Numbered from the stretch's first letter, positions 24,477-32,308 are shown. The stretch is DNA of 33,257 nt from Opitutus sp. GAS368 (GCA_945871085.1 CAMBVX010000026.1:1-33257), one strand, 5' to 3'. The notes: generated by a model not told the origin, from the letters alone. Translations and numbers: made by a program.

Positions 24477-25118
24477 TCAATTGTCGACCAAGCCAACTTG
24501 GATACACCACCGCGTTAGGCTCGCCACCTCGCGCACGCCGACTTTTTCCATGATGTTGGCCCGGTGTTTCTCCACCGTCCGCACACTCAGGCCAAGTTTG
24601 GAGGCGATCTCCTTCGACATCTGGCCTGCGGCCACCAAACGCGCGATCTCCTGCTCCCGGGCGGTGAGCGGCACGTCCAGCGGACGTTTCGCGCCCGGCA
24701 AAGCCCCACCACTACGGGCCCGCACCCGGCTCGCAAAAAACATGCCGCCCGCGCGCACCGTCTCGACCGCGCTCAGCACATACTCAATCGGTTCCGTCTT
24801 GTCGACGTAGCCATTGACGCCGATGGCCATCAAATCCGCCGGCAAGCGCTCACTCGGGTGCGCCGTAATCACCAAAATTTTCATGTCCGGCACCAAGCGC
24901 CGAATCTCGCGCGCGATCTCCAGCCCATTGATGTCCGGCAGCATCAGATCAACCACCAGCATGTCCGGTTTCTCACGGAGACAATACTCGAGTCCCGGCT
25001 TGCCGAGACCAAACTCGCCAACCACTTGAATCCCCTTCACCTTGCCCAACGTGAGCAAAATTAACTGGCGAAACATCGTCTCGTCTTCGATGAGAACAAC
25101 TTTGATTTGGCTGCGCAT
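24477..25118 (-). CDS. NarL/FixJ-type response regulator (REC + LuxR HTH)
   Basis: The 213-aa protein has a receiver (KVVLIEDETMFRQL with acidic pair; phospho-Asp in MLVVDLMLPDINGLE; VITAH; lysine in YVDKTEP). A short linker and a LuxR-type helix-turn-helix follow (LTAREQEIARLVAAGQMSKE, then LGLSVRTVEKHRANIMEKVG). It should bind DNA when phosphorylated. ATG 25118 (MRSQIKVVLIEDE) fits the family. It is divergent from the REC-pseudo-bEBP gene with 190 bp between them, which probably holds both promoters, and is convergent with the HPt gene. No cognate kinase is adjacent, so phosphate likely arrives from elsewhere, perhaps through the HPt protein. Confidence 0.95.
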   Translation of the reverse strand: MRSQIKVVLIEDETMFRQLILLTLGKVKGIQVVGEFGLGKPGLEYCLREKPDMLVVDLMLPDINGLEIAREIRRLVPDMKILVITAHPSERLPADLMAIGVNGYVDKTEPIEYVLSAVETVRAGGMFFASRVRARSGGALPGAKRPLDVPLTAREQEIARLVAAGQMSKEIASKLGLSVRTVEKHRANIMEKVGVREVASLTRWCIQVGLVDN

Positions 25119-25308
25119 GCGATTCGAGGGCGGTAGGGCTAAGCAGTGTTACACGACCGGTCACGCACTTCTACGAATGGCGCTTCCGATCAACGTTTGG
25201 TAAATTGGGACAAGGCACACTCTCCATGACCGAAACTAAGTTCAAGCTCACAGTTGCAACGACGTCCTCCCCGATGACGGCACCCACGCATCCAGCGCAA
25301 GGTCAGCC

Positions 25309-26907
25309 ATGAGCGAGGCCGCCAAAGCCCCCCCTCGTGCGCACGTGATGGTCGTGGAAGATTCATCCGTCTTCCGGGAAATGCAGGGCCTCCTTTTGCG
25401 TCAGGCCGGCTATGAGGTTTCGGGCCACGAACACCCCCAAACCGCCCTCGCGGCGGCACGCGAGCGCAAGTTCGATCTCGTGATCATCGACTACGAACTC
25501 CCGGAAATGAACGGCCACCAGTTCATGCATGAACTGCGCAAGATTCTTCCCGATATCGCGATCATCTTCGTCTCCGGTTCACTTACCCTCCAACTGGCCA
25601 TCCAGCTCAGTCGCGAGGGCGTCGCCGGCATTTTTAACAAGCCCGCCAACCCGAAGACGCTCCTCGAAAAAATTAACGAGACGCTCACCCGCACCGGTTC
25701 GCGCGACGCCGCTGTGCCCGGCGGCAGCTCCAGCTCGCCGCTCCCAGCCGCCCGCCGCGGCAGCTCCAGCGCCCCTTTCCCCGCTGCCCCCGCCGCCCCG
25801 TCCGAGCCGTCGGCCGGCGATCTCGCCTACGCGCCGCGCTATTTTCCCGGCCATTGCGAAGCCTTCCGCGAATTCACCCATCGTCTCTGGAAAGTCCGCG
25901 ATTTTCGCGCGGTGCTCCTCTTGCAGGGTGAGGATGGCTCGGCTTTCGAGCTCATCGCCCGCGACCTCGCTGCTATTTCCATTTTCCGCGACGGTCCGAT
26001 CATGGCATGCGATGCCGCTCAGTTCGAAACCAGCCACCTCATCGAGGTCCTCGCGCCCACTCTCCTCGCACGGGACGCCGGCACGTTGATCATCACCGGC
26101 GTCGAGTCCCTCACCGTCGCCCAGCAGAAAGTCCTCGAGACCCTGATGACCAGCCGCGACGTGTTCCTCCCGTTCGCCCGCCGCTTTCGCCTCGTGCTCG
26201 CTTCCGCCGGACTACTCTCCGATCTCGCCGACTCCGGTCATTTCGGCGAAACTCTCTACTACAAGATCAGCTCCCTCTCCGTGGAGGTTCCATCCCTCGA
26301 CGAGCTCCGCGACGACATCCTCCTGCACGCCCGCCAACTGCTCGATCAGCATAGCGCCGCGAACAAATCCGCGAGATCCCCCGCCCTCACGACCGACGCC
26401 GCCGTCTGGCTGGAAGGGCAGGAGTGGGTCGGAAACTACACCGAACTCTCCCGCACCCTCCAACTTGCCCTCGCGACCTCGACAGGCCCCGAGCTTGATG
26501 TCCCCGCCCTCGAAACAGCCCTCGAACGAGCGCTCGTGGAGGTCGGTAAAACCCACGCCGCTCCGCTACCTGCCGCAGTTCCGCCCCGCGCCCGCGTTCC
26601 CGCCGCCATCGAGGAAACCCTTCCGCCGTTTTTCATGCGCGCCGCGCCCGCGACCGGTGTCGCAGTCCCGCCCCCCCCCCCCGTTCCCGCCCCGGCGACC
26701 GCTTCGATCCCGGCGGTCACTGCGGCCACCAGCCAGCACACCGCCGACGTTCCACCGCCGACACCGGCCGCCCCGAAACCATCGCCCGCCCGCCCGCCTT
26801 CCGGGCTCACGGCGCGCAGCGTGTTTCGCCCGGCTTCGAGCGCCTATGATTTCAGTAAACGCCTAGCCGAGTCTCTGGCGGTCGCCGAAGTCGCCCCCGC
26901 CTCGTGA
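25309..26907 (+). CDS. Receiver fused to an ATPase-dead sigma-54-activator-like AAA+ domain, no HTH
   Basis: Residues 10-130 form an intact receiver (E17/D18, phospho-Asp D61 in LVIIDYELPEMNG, K111 in FNKPANP). Residues 170-390 follow the bEBP AAA+ layout but have lost the working motifs. Walker A is LLLQGEDGSAFELIARDLA instead of GESGTGKE. The GAFTGA loop is missing. Walker B AGTLIITGVESLTVAQQ lacks the DE pair. FRLVLASA and GETLYYKISSLSVEVPSLDE keep the fold and sensor-region shape. No C-terminal HTH is present; instead a Pro/Ala-rich tail ends in a helix, AYDFSKRLAESL. It should be phosphorylated but neither hydrolyse ATP nor bind DNA, so a scaffold or anti-activator role is inferred. A possible weak AAGG precedes ATG 25309. 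Confidence 0.85.
   Translation: MSEAAKAPPRAHVMVVEDSSVFREMQGLLLRQAGYEVSGHEHPQTALAAARERKFDLVIIDYELPEMNGHQFMHELRKILPDIAIIFVSGSLTLQLAIQLSREGVAGIFNKPANPKTLLEKINETLTRTGSRDAAVPGGSSSSPLPAARRGSSSAPFPAAPAAPSEPSAGDLAYAPRYFPGHCEAFREFTHRLWKVRDFRAVLLLQGEDGSAFELIARDLAAISIFRDGPIMACDAAQFETSHLIEVLAPTLLARDAGTLIITGVESLTVAQQKVLETLMTSRDVFLPFARRFRLVLASAGLLSDLADSGHFGETLYYKISSLSVEVPSLDELRDDILLHARQLLDQHSAANKSARSPALTTDAAVWLEGQEWVGNYTELSRTLQLALATSTGPELDVPALETALERALVEVGKTHAAPLPAAVPPRARVPAAIEETLPPFFMRAAPATGVAVPPPPPVPAPATASIPAVTAATSQHTADVPPPTPAAPKPSPARPPSGLTARSVFRPASSAYDFSKRLAESLAVAEVAPAS
26671..26682 (+). repeat. Poly-C tract (C12) inside the pseudo-bEBP gene
   Basis: Twelve consecutive C encode part of a PPPPP stretch. 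The tract lies between the AAA-like domain and the C-terminal helix. Slippage would replace the tail with another Pro/Arg-rich frame; +1 reading ends at about 26866. Confidence 0.9.
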
Positions 26908-27069
26908 GCCCGCCTGCCTGCGGCCACCCGCCCGCGCAATCCCCTTGAGTCGCGCGCCCGACCACGCACGCTCGGGAATTCCTCGCTCGGCCATTCTTGT
27001 CTGGTCTCACTGCCAGCCTCGCCTCGCCACTCGTCCTCGCCTAATTCTTTCGTTCCTCGTCCATCATCC

Positions 27070-27717
27070 ATGTCTTTCCGCTCGAACAGCGACGGCCTTC
27101 GACCGACTCCCTCTGAACTCATTCGCCCCATGCTCGCCGAAGGGGCTCTTCGCCTCGCCGATGGCCAACGTATCGCCGTGCTCCCGGGCGCTTTTTTTCC
27201 GCAACTTTCCGTCGGACTCGACCAACCGTCCGGCGACCACGTGCGCCACGCCGTCTACAAACTCGGCTACGAATGGGCCCTGCAAGATATGGTGCGCCTG
27301 AGCCGCCAACTCGCCGCCGAATTCGGCGCCGGTGCCAACCTCGACCTCTGGCAAATGGACGTAAAATTTGTCCTCGACCGTTGGTGGGCGCCCCTCAACG
27401 CCGCCGGCTGGGGTGCTTGGACCCTCGACCTGTCCTCGCGCACCCGCCGTTTCGCCTTCGTGGAACTCCACCATAGCCTCGTCGCCGCCCACTCCCCCGG
27501 CGCGACCCAGCCTTCCTGCCACCTTTACGCCGGCCTCTTCGCCGGCGCACTCAGCTTTTTTGACCGCATCGAATCTCACTCCGTGGAATTTCAGTGCGCC
27601 TCCCTCGGGGCTCCCTCCTGCCGGTTCGTCGTCGGTCCTGGCCCACAAGTCGACGAAGTGGAATCGTGGCGCCAGCAAAAGGTCGCTCCCGACGAAATCC
27701 GCCGTCGGCTCACCTAA
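27070..27717 (+). CDS. V4R-domain protein (first of two)
   Basis: The 215-aa product ends with a V4R (4-vinyl reductase-like) domain: SCHLYAGLFAGALSFF, then VEFQCASLGAPSCRFVVG. Cysteines at about 150, 176 and 184 correspond to the conserved, possibly metal-binding, V4R positions. V4R domains bind small hydrophobic ligands in XylR/DmpR-type regulators and occur in BchJ. The N-terminal 130 residues (VRHAVYKLGYEWALQDM and others) have no family I can name. ATG 27070 starts a four-gene run with gaps of 11-12 bp. It resembles the protein at 27999 along most of its length (WGAW.LDL / WGVL.VDL; GAPSCRFVV / GAPQCTFVI), so they are paralogues. Ligand unknown. Confidence 0.83.
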   Translation: MSFRSNSDGLRPTPSELIRPMLAEGALRLADGQRIAVLPGAFFPQLSVGLDQPSGDHVRHAVYKLGYEWALQDMVRLSRQLAAEFGAGANLDLWQMDVKFVLDRWWAPLNAAGWGAWTLDLSSRTRRFAFVELHHSLVAAHSPGATQPSCHLYAGLFAGALSFFDRIESHSVEFQCASLGAPSCRFVVGPGPQVDEVESWRQQKVAPDEIRRRLT

Positions 27718-27728
27718 CTCCAACCGCC

Positions 27729-27986
27729 ATGAATGCTTGGAATGAAACCCACTACGCCCGCGCTCAGGAGTTCACCCGCCTCCTGTCCCAGGCACTCTCC
27801 GCCGCCGCACCCGCGACCGCCGCCAACCCGGCCACGGCACCTGCACCGGTCGTTTCACCGCTGATCGCCTCCCCTCCTCCGCCGTCTCCCGCGACATCCT
27901 CTGCGCCCGTTCCACCCGCTGCACCCGCCCCGGCCGGTGCCCAACCCGCTGCCAACCTCTTCAAGAAAATCCCGTGGAAAAAGTGA
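27729..27986 (+). CDS. Pro/Ala-rich microprotein between two V4R genes
   Basis: This 85-aa protein has three parts: an amphipathic N-terminal helix (ARAQEFTRLLSQALSAA), a long Ala/Pro/Thr linker and a basic aromatic end (LFKKIPWKK). The helix resembles the last helix of the pseudo-bEBP (AQEFTRLLSQAL versus AYDFSKRLAESL). ATG 27729 is 11 bp after the first V4R gene and the stop is 12 bp before the next. The composition is low complexity and no family is recognised. Regular spacing on both sides supports a real gene despite the composition. It may tether or bridge its neighbours; that is inference. Confidence 0.68.
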   Translation: MNAWNETHYARAQEFTRLLSQALSAAAPATAANPATAPAPVVSPLIASPPPPSPATSSAPVPPAAPAPAGAQPAANLFKKIPWKK

Positions 27987-27998
27987 CCACCCGCCGCG

Positions 27999-28649
27999 AT
28001 GCCTCCCTCTGACGATACCACTTCCCCAGCCGACCTCGACCGTCTCTTCGACCCTCGCGCGTTTCTGGCCGATGCCGCCACCGGCCGCGTCTCCGACCCC
28101 ATCGGCACCCGCGTCGCCTACGTCTCGCGTGAATTCTCCCGCGCCCTCCATCACATCCTCATGAAGGAAAAGTCGGGCGCATGGCGTGACACCCTCGCCC
28201 GCAGCGGACGCGTGTGCGGCCGCGAAATCGCCGAGGGTCTCGACCGGGAGTCCGCCCGCCTCGGCCTGCCCGCCCTCGGGGCCCTCCCGCTGGAGACGTG
28301 TCTGGTCTTTCTCGAGCGTATCTTCGTTGCCCACGGCTGGGGCGTATTGCGGGTCGACCTCGCTGACGCCCCCGAACACGGCCTCGTCACCGCCCAGCTC
28401 ACCCACAGCTATTTCGCGGAAGTCCTGTCCCATGTGGACGATTTCGTCGACCCTCTGCCCGCCGGCACTCTTCAAGGTTTCTTCGAGCACATCAGCGGCG
28501 AACCACTCGGTTGTCTCGAAATCGCCTGCGTCCGCCGCGGCGCCCCTCAGTGCACCTTCGTCATCACCGCGAGCGAACGCCTCGACGCCATCGCCCCCTT
28601 CCTCGGCCGTGAGCCTGCCGCCGCGATTATCGCGCGACTCAAAGCCTGA
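27999..28649 (+). CDS. V4R-domain protein (second of two)
   Basis: The 216-aa paralogue of the 27070 product has a C-terminal V4R-like domain: LQGFFEHISGEPLGC, then LEIACVRRGAPQCTFVI, with cysteines at about 177 and 185. The first V4R cysteine of its sister (C150) is replaced by a Gly/Thr region, so ligand or metal binding probably differs. The middle part WGVLRVDLADAP aligns with WGAWTLDLSSRT of the sister, and N-terminal helices may form the dimer interface. ATG 27999 follows the microprotein by 12 bp and the next gene starts 11 bp later. An asymmetric pair of V4R proteins suggests a heterodimer. No enzyme motif is seen. Confidence 0.78.
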   Translation: MPPSDDTTSPADLDRLFDPRAFLADAATGRVSDPIGTRVAYVSREFSRALHHILMKEKSGAWRDTLARSGRVCGREIAEGLDRESARLGLPALGALPLETCLVFLERIFVAHGWGVLRVDLADAPEHGLVTAQLTHSYFAEVLSHVDDFVDPLPAGTLQGFFEHISGEPLGCLEIACVRRGAPQCTFVITASERLDAIAPFLGREPAAAIIARLKA

Positions 28650-28660
28650 GCCCGCCAGTC

Positions 28661-29260
28661 ATGTCCCTCGCTTCGCCGAAAATCACCTGCCTTTTCTTCA
28701 CCGACCCGTCGCTGCCATCGTTTTTGGCCACCCCCGCCGGTCGGGCCCTCGCCGGCGACCTCCTCGTCGAATGCGCCCCGCACCCCGCGTTGGGCTACGT
28801 GCTCAACCTTGAGACTCCTTCCAATTACCCCGGCGTCGCCGGCCTCCTCGGCGGGATCGACGTCGGCACGCTCGCCCACCCCACCGACGCGCTGCCCGCG
28901 CCCATCCTCCTCGCCGCCGGCGCGCCCGTCTCGATGCTCGCCGTGCGCTCCGCCCTGACCTGCCTCCTGCGTCCCGACGAACGCCTCCGCGCGATCACCC
29001 TGCTCGTCCCACTCGGCGAAGCCCGCGCCCTCGGCGCCGCACTCGCCGTCGCTGACCGCTTCGCCATTGCTTGGGACGTCGCCGCCTTTCCGCACGAGGA
29101 ACTCCTCGCCTTCGCCGGTTGGCTCGCAGCCGAAAAACTCCTCACCCGAGAAAATTTCGCCGGCCTCCACCCCTACGCGGCGACCCCGTCCGCGGCCCAC
29201 ACTCAGCGCCTCGCTCCCCTGCTCGCTCCCCTCAACGCGCGCCTGCTCTCCGTCGCGTAG
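28661..29260 (+). CDS. Unknown protein, last gene of the V4R run
   Basis: The 199-aa protein has no motif I recognise. It opens KITCLFFTDPSLPSFLATPA and contains an Ala/Leu-rich centre (ILLAAGAPVSMLAVRSALTC) and LFRPDER-like LLRPDERLRAITLLVPLGEA. It shows no signal peptide or clear transmembrane helix. Alternating strands and helices suggest a compact alpha/beta fold. It starts 11 bp after the second V4R gene in the same close spacing, so it is likely part of the same complex or pathway. The next gene on the other strand ends 73 bp downstream. Confidence 0.65.
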   Translation: MSLASPKITCLFFTDPSLPSFLATPAGRALAGDLLVECAPHPALGYVLNLETPSNYPGVAGLLGGIDVGTLAHPTDALPAPILLAAGAPVSMLAVRSALTCLLRPDERLRAITLLVPLGEARALGAALAVADRFAIAWDVAAFPHEELLAFAGWLAAEKLLTRENFAGLHPYAATPSAAHTQRLAPLLAPLNARLLSVA

Positions 29261-29333
29261 CCGCCGCCGGCCACCCGTCCCTCGCAGCAGTGTGCTGCCT
29301 TTCGCGTCGGTCCCTCGCCCCACGTTTCCCGCT

Positions 29334-29906
29334 TCACGCGCGCGCCCGCGCATGCAGCCAACACCGCAGCGCACGAAAATCCTCCGGCAAAAAAACCTCG
29401 CGATTTTCTGCCAACACGTCCGACCCACCGCGCCATTCCCGCTGCAATAATTCTCCGTGGCCTGCTGCGGTGTGCGCCACCCAATGCGGACAATCCACAC
29501 AGTGAGTCCCACTCACGCGCCCCCGCACTCGCTCCAGTTCCTGTCGCCGACAGCCCCCGCCCTTGGCCACTTCCCGAAATGAGTCCCGGCACACCGTAAA
29601 CTCTGGATACACGCACGCCTTCACGAGCTGCGTCACCGTCTTCGCCAGCAAATCATCGTTCGCTCCCACCAGCACCCGCGCCACGAGCGGCGCGCACTCC
29701 GCCTCGCTCATCCCGCCCGGCACACCGCACTCACCTTCCCGCAACGCCCGCGGCAACCCGCGCTCCCGCACGAGCGCCCACAGTCGCCCGCTCACCGCCG
29801 CAGCCTCGGTCGCCGCCAGCGCTGCGCGCCCATTCTGCTCGAAAAATCGCCCCAACACCGCCGTCACCAACCCAGGAAAATCCCTTGCCGCCGCGTCATC
29901 GTTCAT
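29334..29906 (-). CDS. Unknown cysteine-containing soluble protein
   Basis: The 190-aa protein has seven cysteines, at about 60, 71, 98, 106, 119, 136 and 139. Three are grouped around RDSFREVAKGGGCRRQELER and SGTHCVDCPHW, the last with a CxxC pattern and an adjacent His, suggestive of metal binding. The N-terminal half is helical (AALAATEAAAVSGRLWALVR) and no signal peptide is seen. I do not recognise a family. It is divergent from the MocR-type regulator, 250 bp away, and convergent with the V4R run. Gly, Arg, Val and Glu excess follows the G-rich coding strand. The ORF is the best candidate in this interval, but a plus-strand alternative (29563) is only a 5' extension of the MocR gene. Confidence 0.6.
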   Translation of the reverse strand: MNDDAAARDFPGLVTAVLGRFFEQNGRAALAATEAAAVSGRLWALVRERGLPRALREGECGVPGGMSEAECAPLVARVLVGANDDLLAKTVTQLVKACVYPEFTVCRDSFREVAKGGGCRRQELERVRGRVSGTHCVDCPHWVAHTAAGHGELLQREWRGGSDVLAENREVFLPEDFRALRCWLHARARA

Positions 29907-30100
29907 CGCCCCGCACGACGCCCCAATCCCTCGCCCCTGTCAACGCCCGCGCCCCGTCCAAGAATTGTCATGGTCACACCTCACTAATATCTCCAACTGT
30001 GCTGGTCTCAAAATCCCGCGACTACTCCTGCCCCACTCCCCGCTTTCCCCTACACTCCTCAACTCCCGATTCCAGCTGCCCGATGCCCGATTTCAAGATT

Positions 30101-30156
30101 TCCGCCCTCCGTTCTCCGCCCTCCGTTCTCCGCCCTCCGTCCTCCGTCCTCCGCCC
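30101..30156 (+). repeat. Four tandem 14-bp pyrimidine-rich repeats abutting the MocR start
   Basis: Unit TCCGCCCTCCGTTC occurs at 30101, 30115, 30129 and 30143 (the last two diverged), ending directly at ATG 30157. The upstream part of the 250-bp gap (29907-30100) shows no gene. The tract replaces any Shine-Dalgarno. Confidence 0.9.
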
Positions 30157-31599
30157 ATGATCCAAACTCTCACCGCCCCCGCGCCCGCGCCGCTCTATGT
30201 CGAGCTCGCGCGTTCGATTGAGCAACTCATCGACCAAGGCACCCTGCGACCCGGCCACCGACTCCCGTCCGTCCGCCGCATGTCGCTCCAACGCGACGTC
30301 AGCATCTCCACCGTCCTCCAAGCCTACACGCTCCTCGAAAACCGCAGCCGCGTCGAAGCCCGCCCCCAATCCGGTTACTACGTCCGCCCCCGTTTGTCCG
30401 GAGCCGCGCTCGAGCCGCGCATGGCCAAGCCCATGGCGAAAGCCAGCTACGTCGGCGTCAACGATCTCACCGCCGAAGTCCTCACCCTCGCCAGCGATCC
30501 CCACTACGTCCCCTTCGGCGCCGCGTGCCCGCACCACTCGTTGTTCCCCACCAAAAAACTCGCGCGCCTTCTCGCCGCCGTCGGCCGCAACGACCCGTCC
30601 CTCCTCGGGCGCTACGCCATGAACTCCGCCTACGATCCGCTCAGCCGCGAGATCGCCCGCCGCTATCTCCAGGCCGGTTGCCCACTCGCCCATGACGAAC
30701 TCGTCGTCACCATCGGCTGCACCGAAGCCCTCAACCTCTCCCTCCGCGCCGTCACCAAACCCGGTGACACCGTCGCCGTCGAGACGCCCACCTACTTCGG
30801 TTTTCTCGAAACCCTCCAGAGCCTCAACCTCCGCGTCGTCGAAATTCCCACCGGCTCCCGCACCGGCATCTGCCTCGACGCCACGCGCGAAGCCCTCGCC
30901 CACCACGATGTGAAGGCCCTGATGGTCATGCCCAGTTTCTCCAATCCCCTCGGCTCCTGCATGCCGGATGAGCACAAGGAGAAACTCTACCGCATCCTCG
31001 CCGAGTTCGACGTCCCCGCCATCGAAGATGATGTCTACGGCGACCTCCATTTTGGCGAGCGCCGCCCCAAGCCCCTCAAAGCCTGGGACACCGACGGTCG
31101 CGTCCTCCTCTGCAGCGGCTTTGGCAAAACCCTCGCCCCCGCCCTGCGCGTCGGCTGGTGCGCGCCCGGCCGTTACCTCGAACGCGTCCGCCGTCTCAAA
31201 TTTACCAATACCCTCGGCACGCCCGTTGTCCTCCAAAAAACTGTTTCCGATTTTCTCCGCAACGGCGGCTACGATCACCACCTGCGCTCCATTCGCCGCG
31301 CGTATCATAACCAGCTACACCTCTTCTCGCAGGCGATCCTCCGGTATTTTCCCGAAGGCACGCGGCTCAGCCGTCCCGAAGGCAGCTTCGTGCTCTGGAT
31401 CGAACTCCCGCCCGGCGTCGACACCCTCCGCCTCTACCGCGACGCCCTCAAACAGCACATCACCACCGCCCCCGGCGCGCTCTTCTCCGTGAAGGATCGC
31501 TACAAAAACTGCCTCCGCATGAACTGCGGACTCCCCTGGACCGACGCCATCGCCACCGCCCTCCAAACCCTCGGCGACCTCGCCAAGAAACAACTCTGA
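30157..31599 (+). CDS. MocR-type GntR regulator with PLP aminotransferase domain
   Basis: The 480-aa protein joins an N-terminal GntR winged helix (LYVELARSIEQLIDQGTLRP, then LPSVRRMSLQRDVSISTVLQ and YTLLENRSRVEARPQSGYYV) to a fold-type I aminotransferase domain. That domain shows VTIGCTEALNLSLRAV, ETPTYFGFLETLQSL, SFSNPLGSCMPDEHK and EDDVYGDLHFG. The PLP-lysine region is SGFGKTLAPALRVGW, and ESF-type SRPEGSFVLWIEL lies near the end. MocR proteins bind PLP and usually regulate B6, GABA or amino-acid genes. ATG 30157 is right after the repeats; the 198-residue track extension is rejected. GNAT and EamA genes follow on the same strand and are plausible targets. Confidence 0.94.
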   Translation: MIQTLTAPAPAPLYVELARSIEQLIDQGTLRPGHRLPSVRRMSLQRDVSISTVLQAYTLLENRSRVEARPQSGYYVRPRLSGAALEPRMAKPMAKASYVGVNDLTAEVLTLASDPHYVPFGAACPHHSLFPTKKLARLLAAVGRNDPSLLGRYAMNSAYDPLSREIARRYLQAGCPLAHDELVVTIGCTEALNLSLRAVTKPGDTVAVETPTYFGFLETLQSLNLRVVEIPTGSRTGICLDATREALAHHDVKALMVMPSFSNPLGSCMPDEHKEKLYRILAEFDVPAIEDDVYGDLHFGERRPKPLKAWDTDGRVLLCSGFGKTLAPALRVGWCAPGRYLERVRRLKFTNTLGTPVVLQKTVSDFLRNGGYDHHLRSIRRAYHNQLHLFSQAILRYFPEGTRLSRPEGSFVLWIELPPGVDTLRLYRDALKQHITTAPGALFSVKDRYKNCLRMNCGLPWTDAIATALQTLGDLAKKQL

Positions 31600-31612
31600 C
31601 GCCCAACGGACC

Positions 31613-31630
31613 GGCGGCTTTTCAGCCGCC
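31613..31630. repeat. Perfect GC hairpin between the MocR and GNAT genes
   Basis: GGCGGCT-TTTC-AGCCGCC is a perfect 7-bp stem with a tetraloop, 13 bp after the MocR stop. No T-tract follows (GTCAATCGAC). It may be a REP-like extragenic palindrome or a weak terminator. Confidence 0.6.
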
Positions 31631-31667
31631 GTCAATCGACACGGCCTCCACCCTCCCTTTTTCCCCG

Positions 31668-32195
31668 ATGCCTTTCACCCCCGAATCCCTCTCGGTTCCT
31701 CCCTCCTCCTGCGACCTCGCCGCGCTCCACGCTCTACTCCGCGACGCCGTCGAGAGCGGCGCCTCCATCGGCTTCACGCTCCCGCTCACCGACCCCGAAA
31801 TTTCCGCCTACTGGGCCGAAGTCTTGTCCGCCGTCGCCGACGGCCCGCGCGTCCTCCTCGTCACCCGCGACGATACCCACCGCATCGTCGGCAGCGTGCA
31901 ACTCGAACTCGCGCAGCGCTCCAATTCCCGCCACCGCTGCGAACTCCAAAAACTCCTCGTCCTCCGCTCGCACCGCGGCCGCCGACTCGGCTTCACCCTC
32001 ATGCAAGCCGCCGAACACGCCGCCCGCGCCGCTCACCGCACCCTCATTGTCCTCGACACCAGCGCCAGCGGCAACGCGCTCAATCTCTACGACCGTTGCG
32101 GTTACACCCACGCCGGCGTGATCCCTCGCTACGCCACCGACCCCGACGGCACGTTCATCGACACGGTCCTCTACTACACGGAACTCACCCTCTAA
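31668..32195 (+). CDS. GNAT-family N-acetyltransferase
   Basis: The 175-aa protein has the GNAT fold: RVLLVTRDDTHRIVGSVQLE (beta strands), the acetyl-CoA pyrophosphate loop in LQKLLVLRSHRGRRLGFTLM, HRTLIVLDTSASGNALNLY and DRCGYTHAGVIPRYATDPDG. It transfers acetyl from acetyl-CoA to an amine substrate that cannot be read from sequence. GNATs of this type often act on amino acids or antibiotics. ATG 31668 (MPFTPESLSVPP) has no Shine-Dalgarno. It lies 68 bp after the MocR gene and 153 bp before the EamA gene on the same strand, which fits an amino-acid modification and export set; that link is inferred. Confidence 0.9.
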   Translation: MPFTPESLSVPPSSCDLAALHALLRDAVESGASIGFTLPLTDPEISAYWAEVLSAVADGPRVLLVTRDDTHRIVGSVQLELAQRSNSRHRCELQKLLVLRSHRGRRLGFTLMQAAEHAARAAHRTLIVLDTSASGNALNLYDRCGYTHAGVIPRYATDPDGTFIDTVLYYTELTL

Positions 32196-32308
32196 CGTCG
32201 TCTTACTTCGGCTCCTTTTCTTCCGTGTATTCCGAGTGTTCCGTGGGCCCCACTTTCCGACTCTTCGTGTATTTCATGGTTTCTCCTCCGTATCTCCGCC
32301 GCATTTCT

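Noticed and set aside
30022-31308. 428-aa minus-strand ORF opposite the MocR gene
   Set aside because: Low-complexity Gly/Ala/Glu/Val translation, antisense to a well-conserved GntR/aminotransferase protein.
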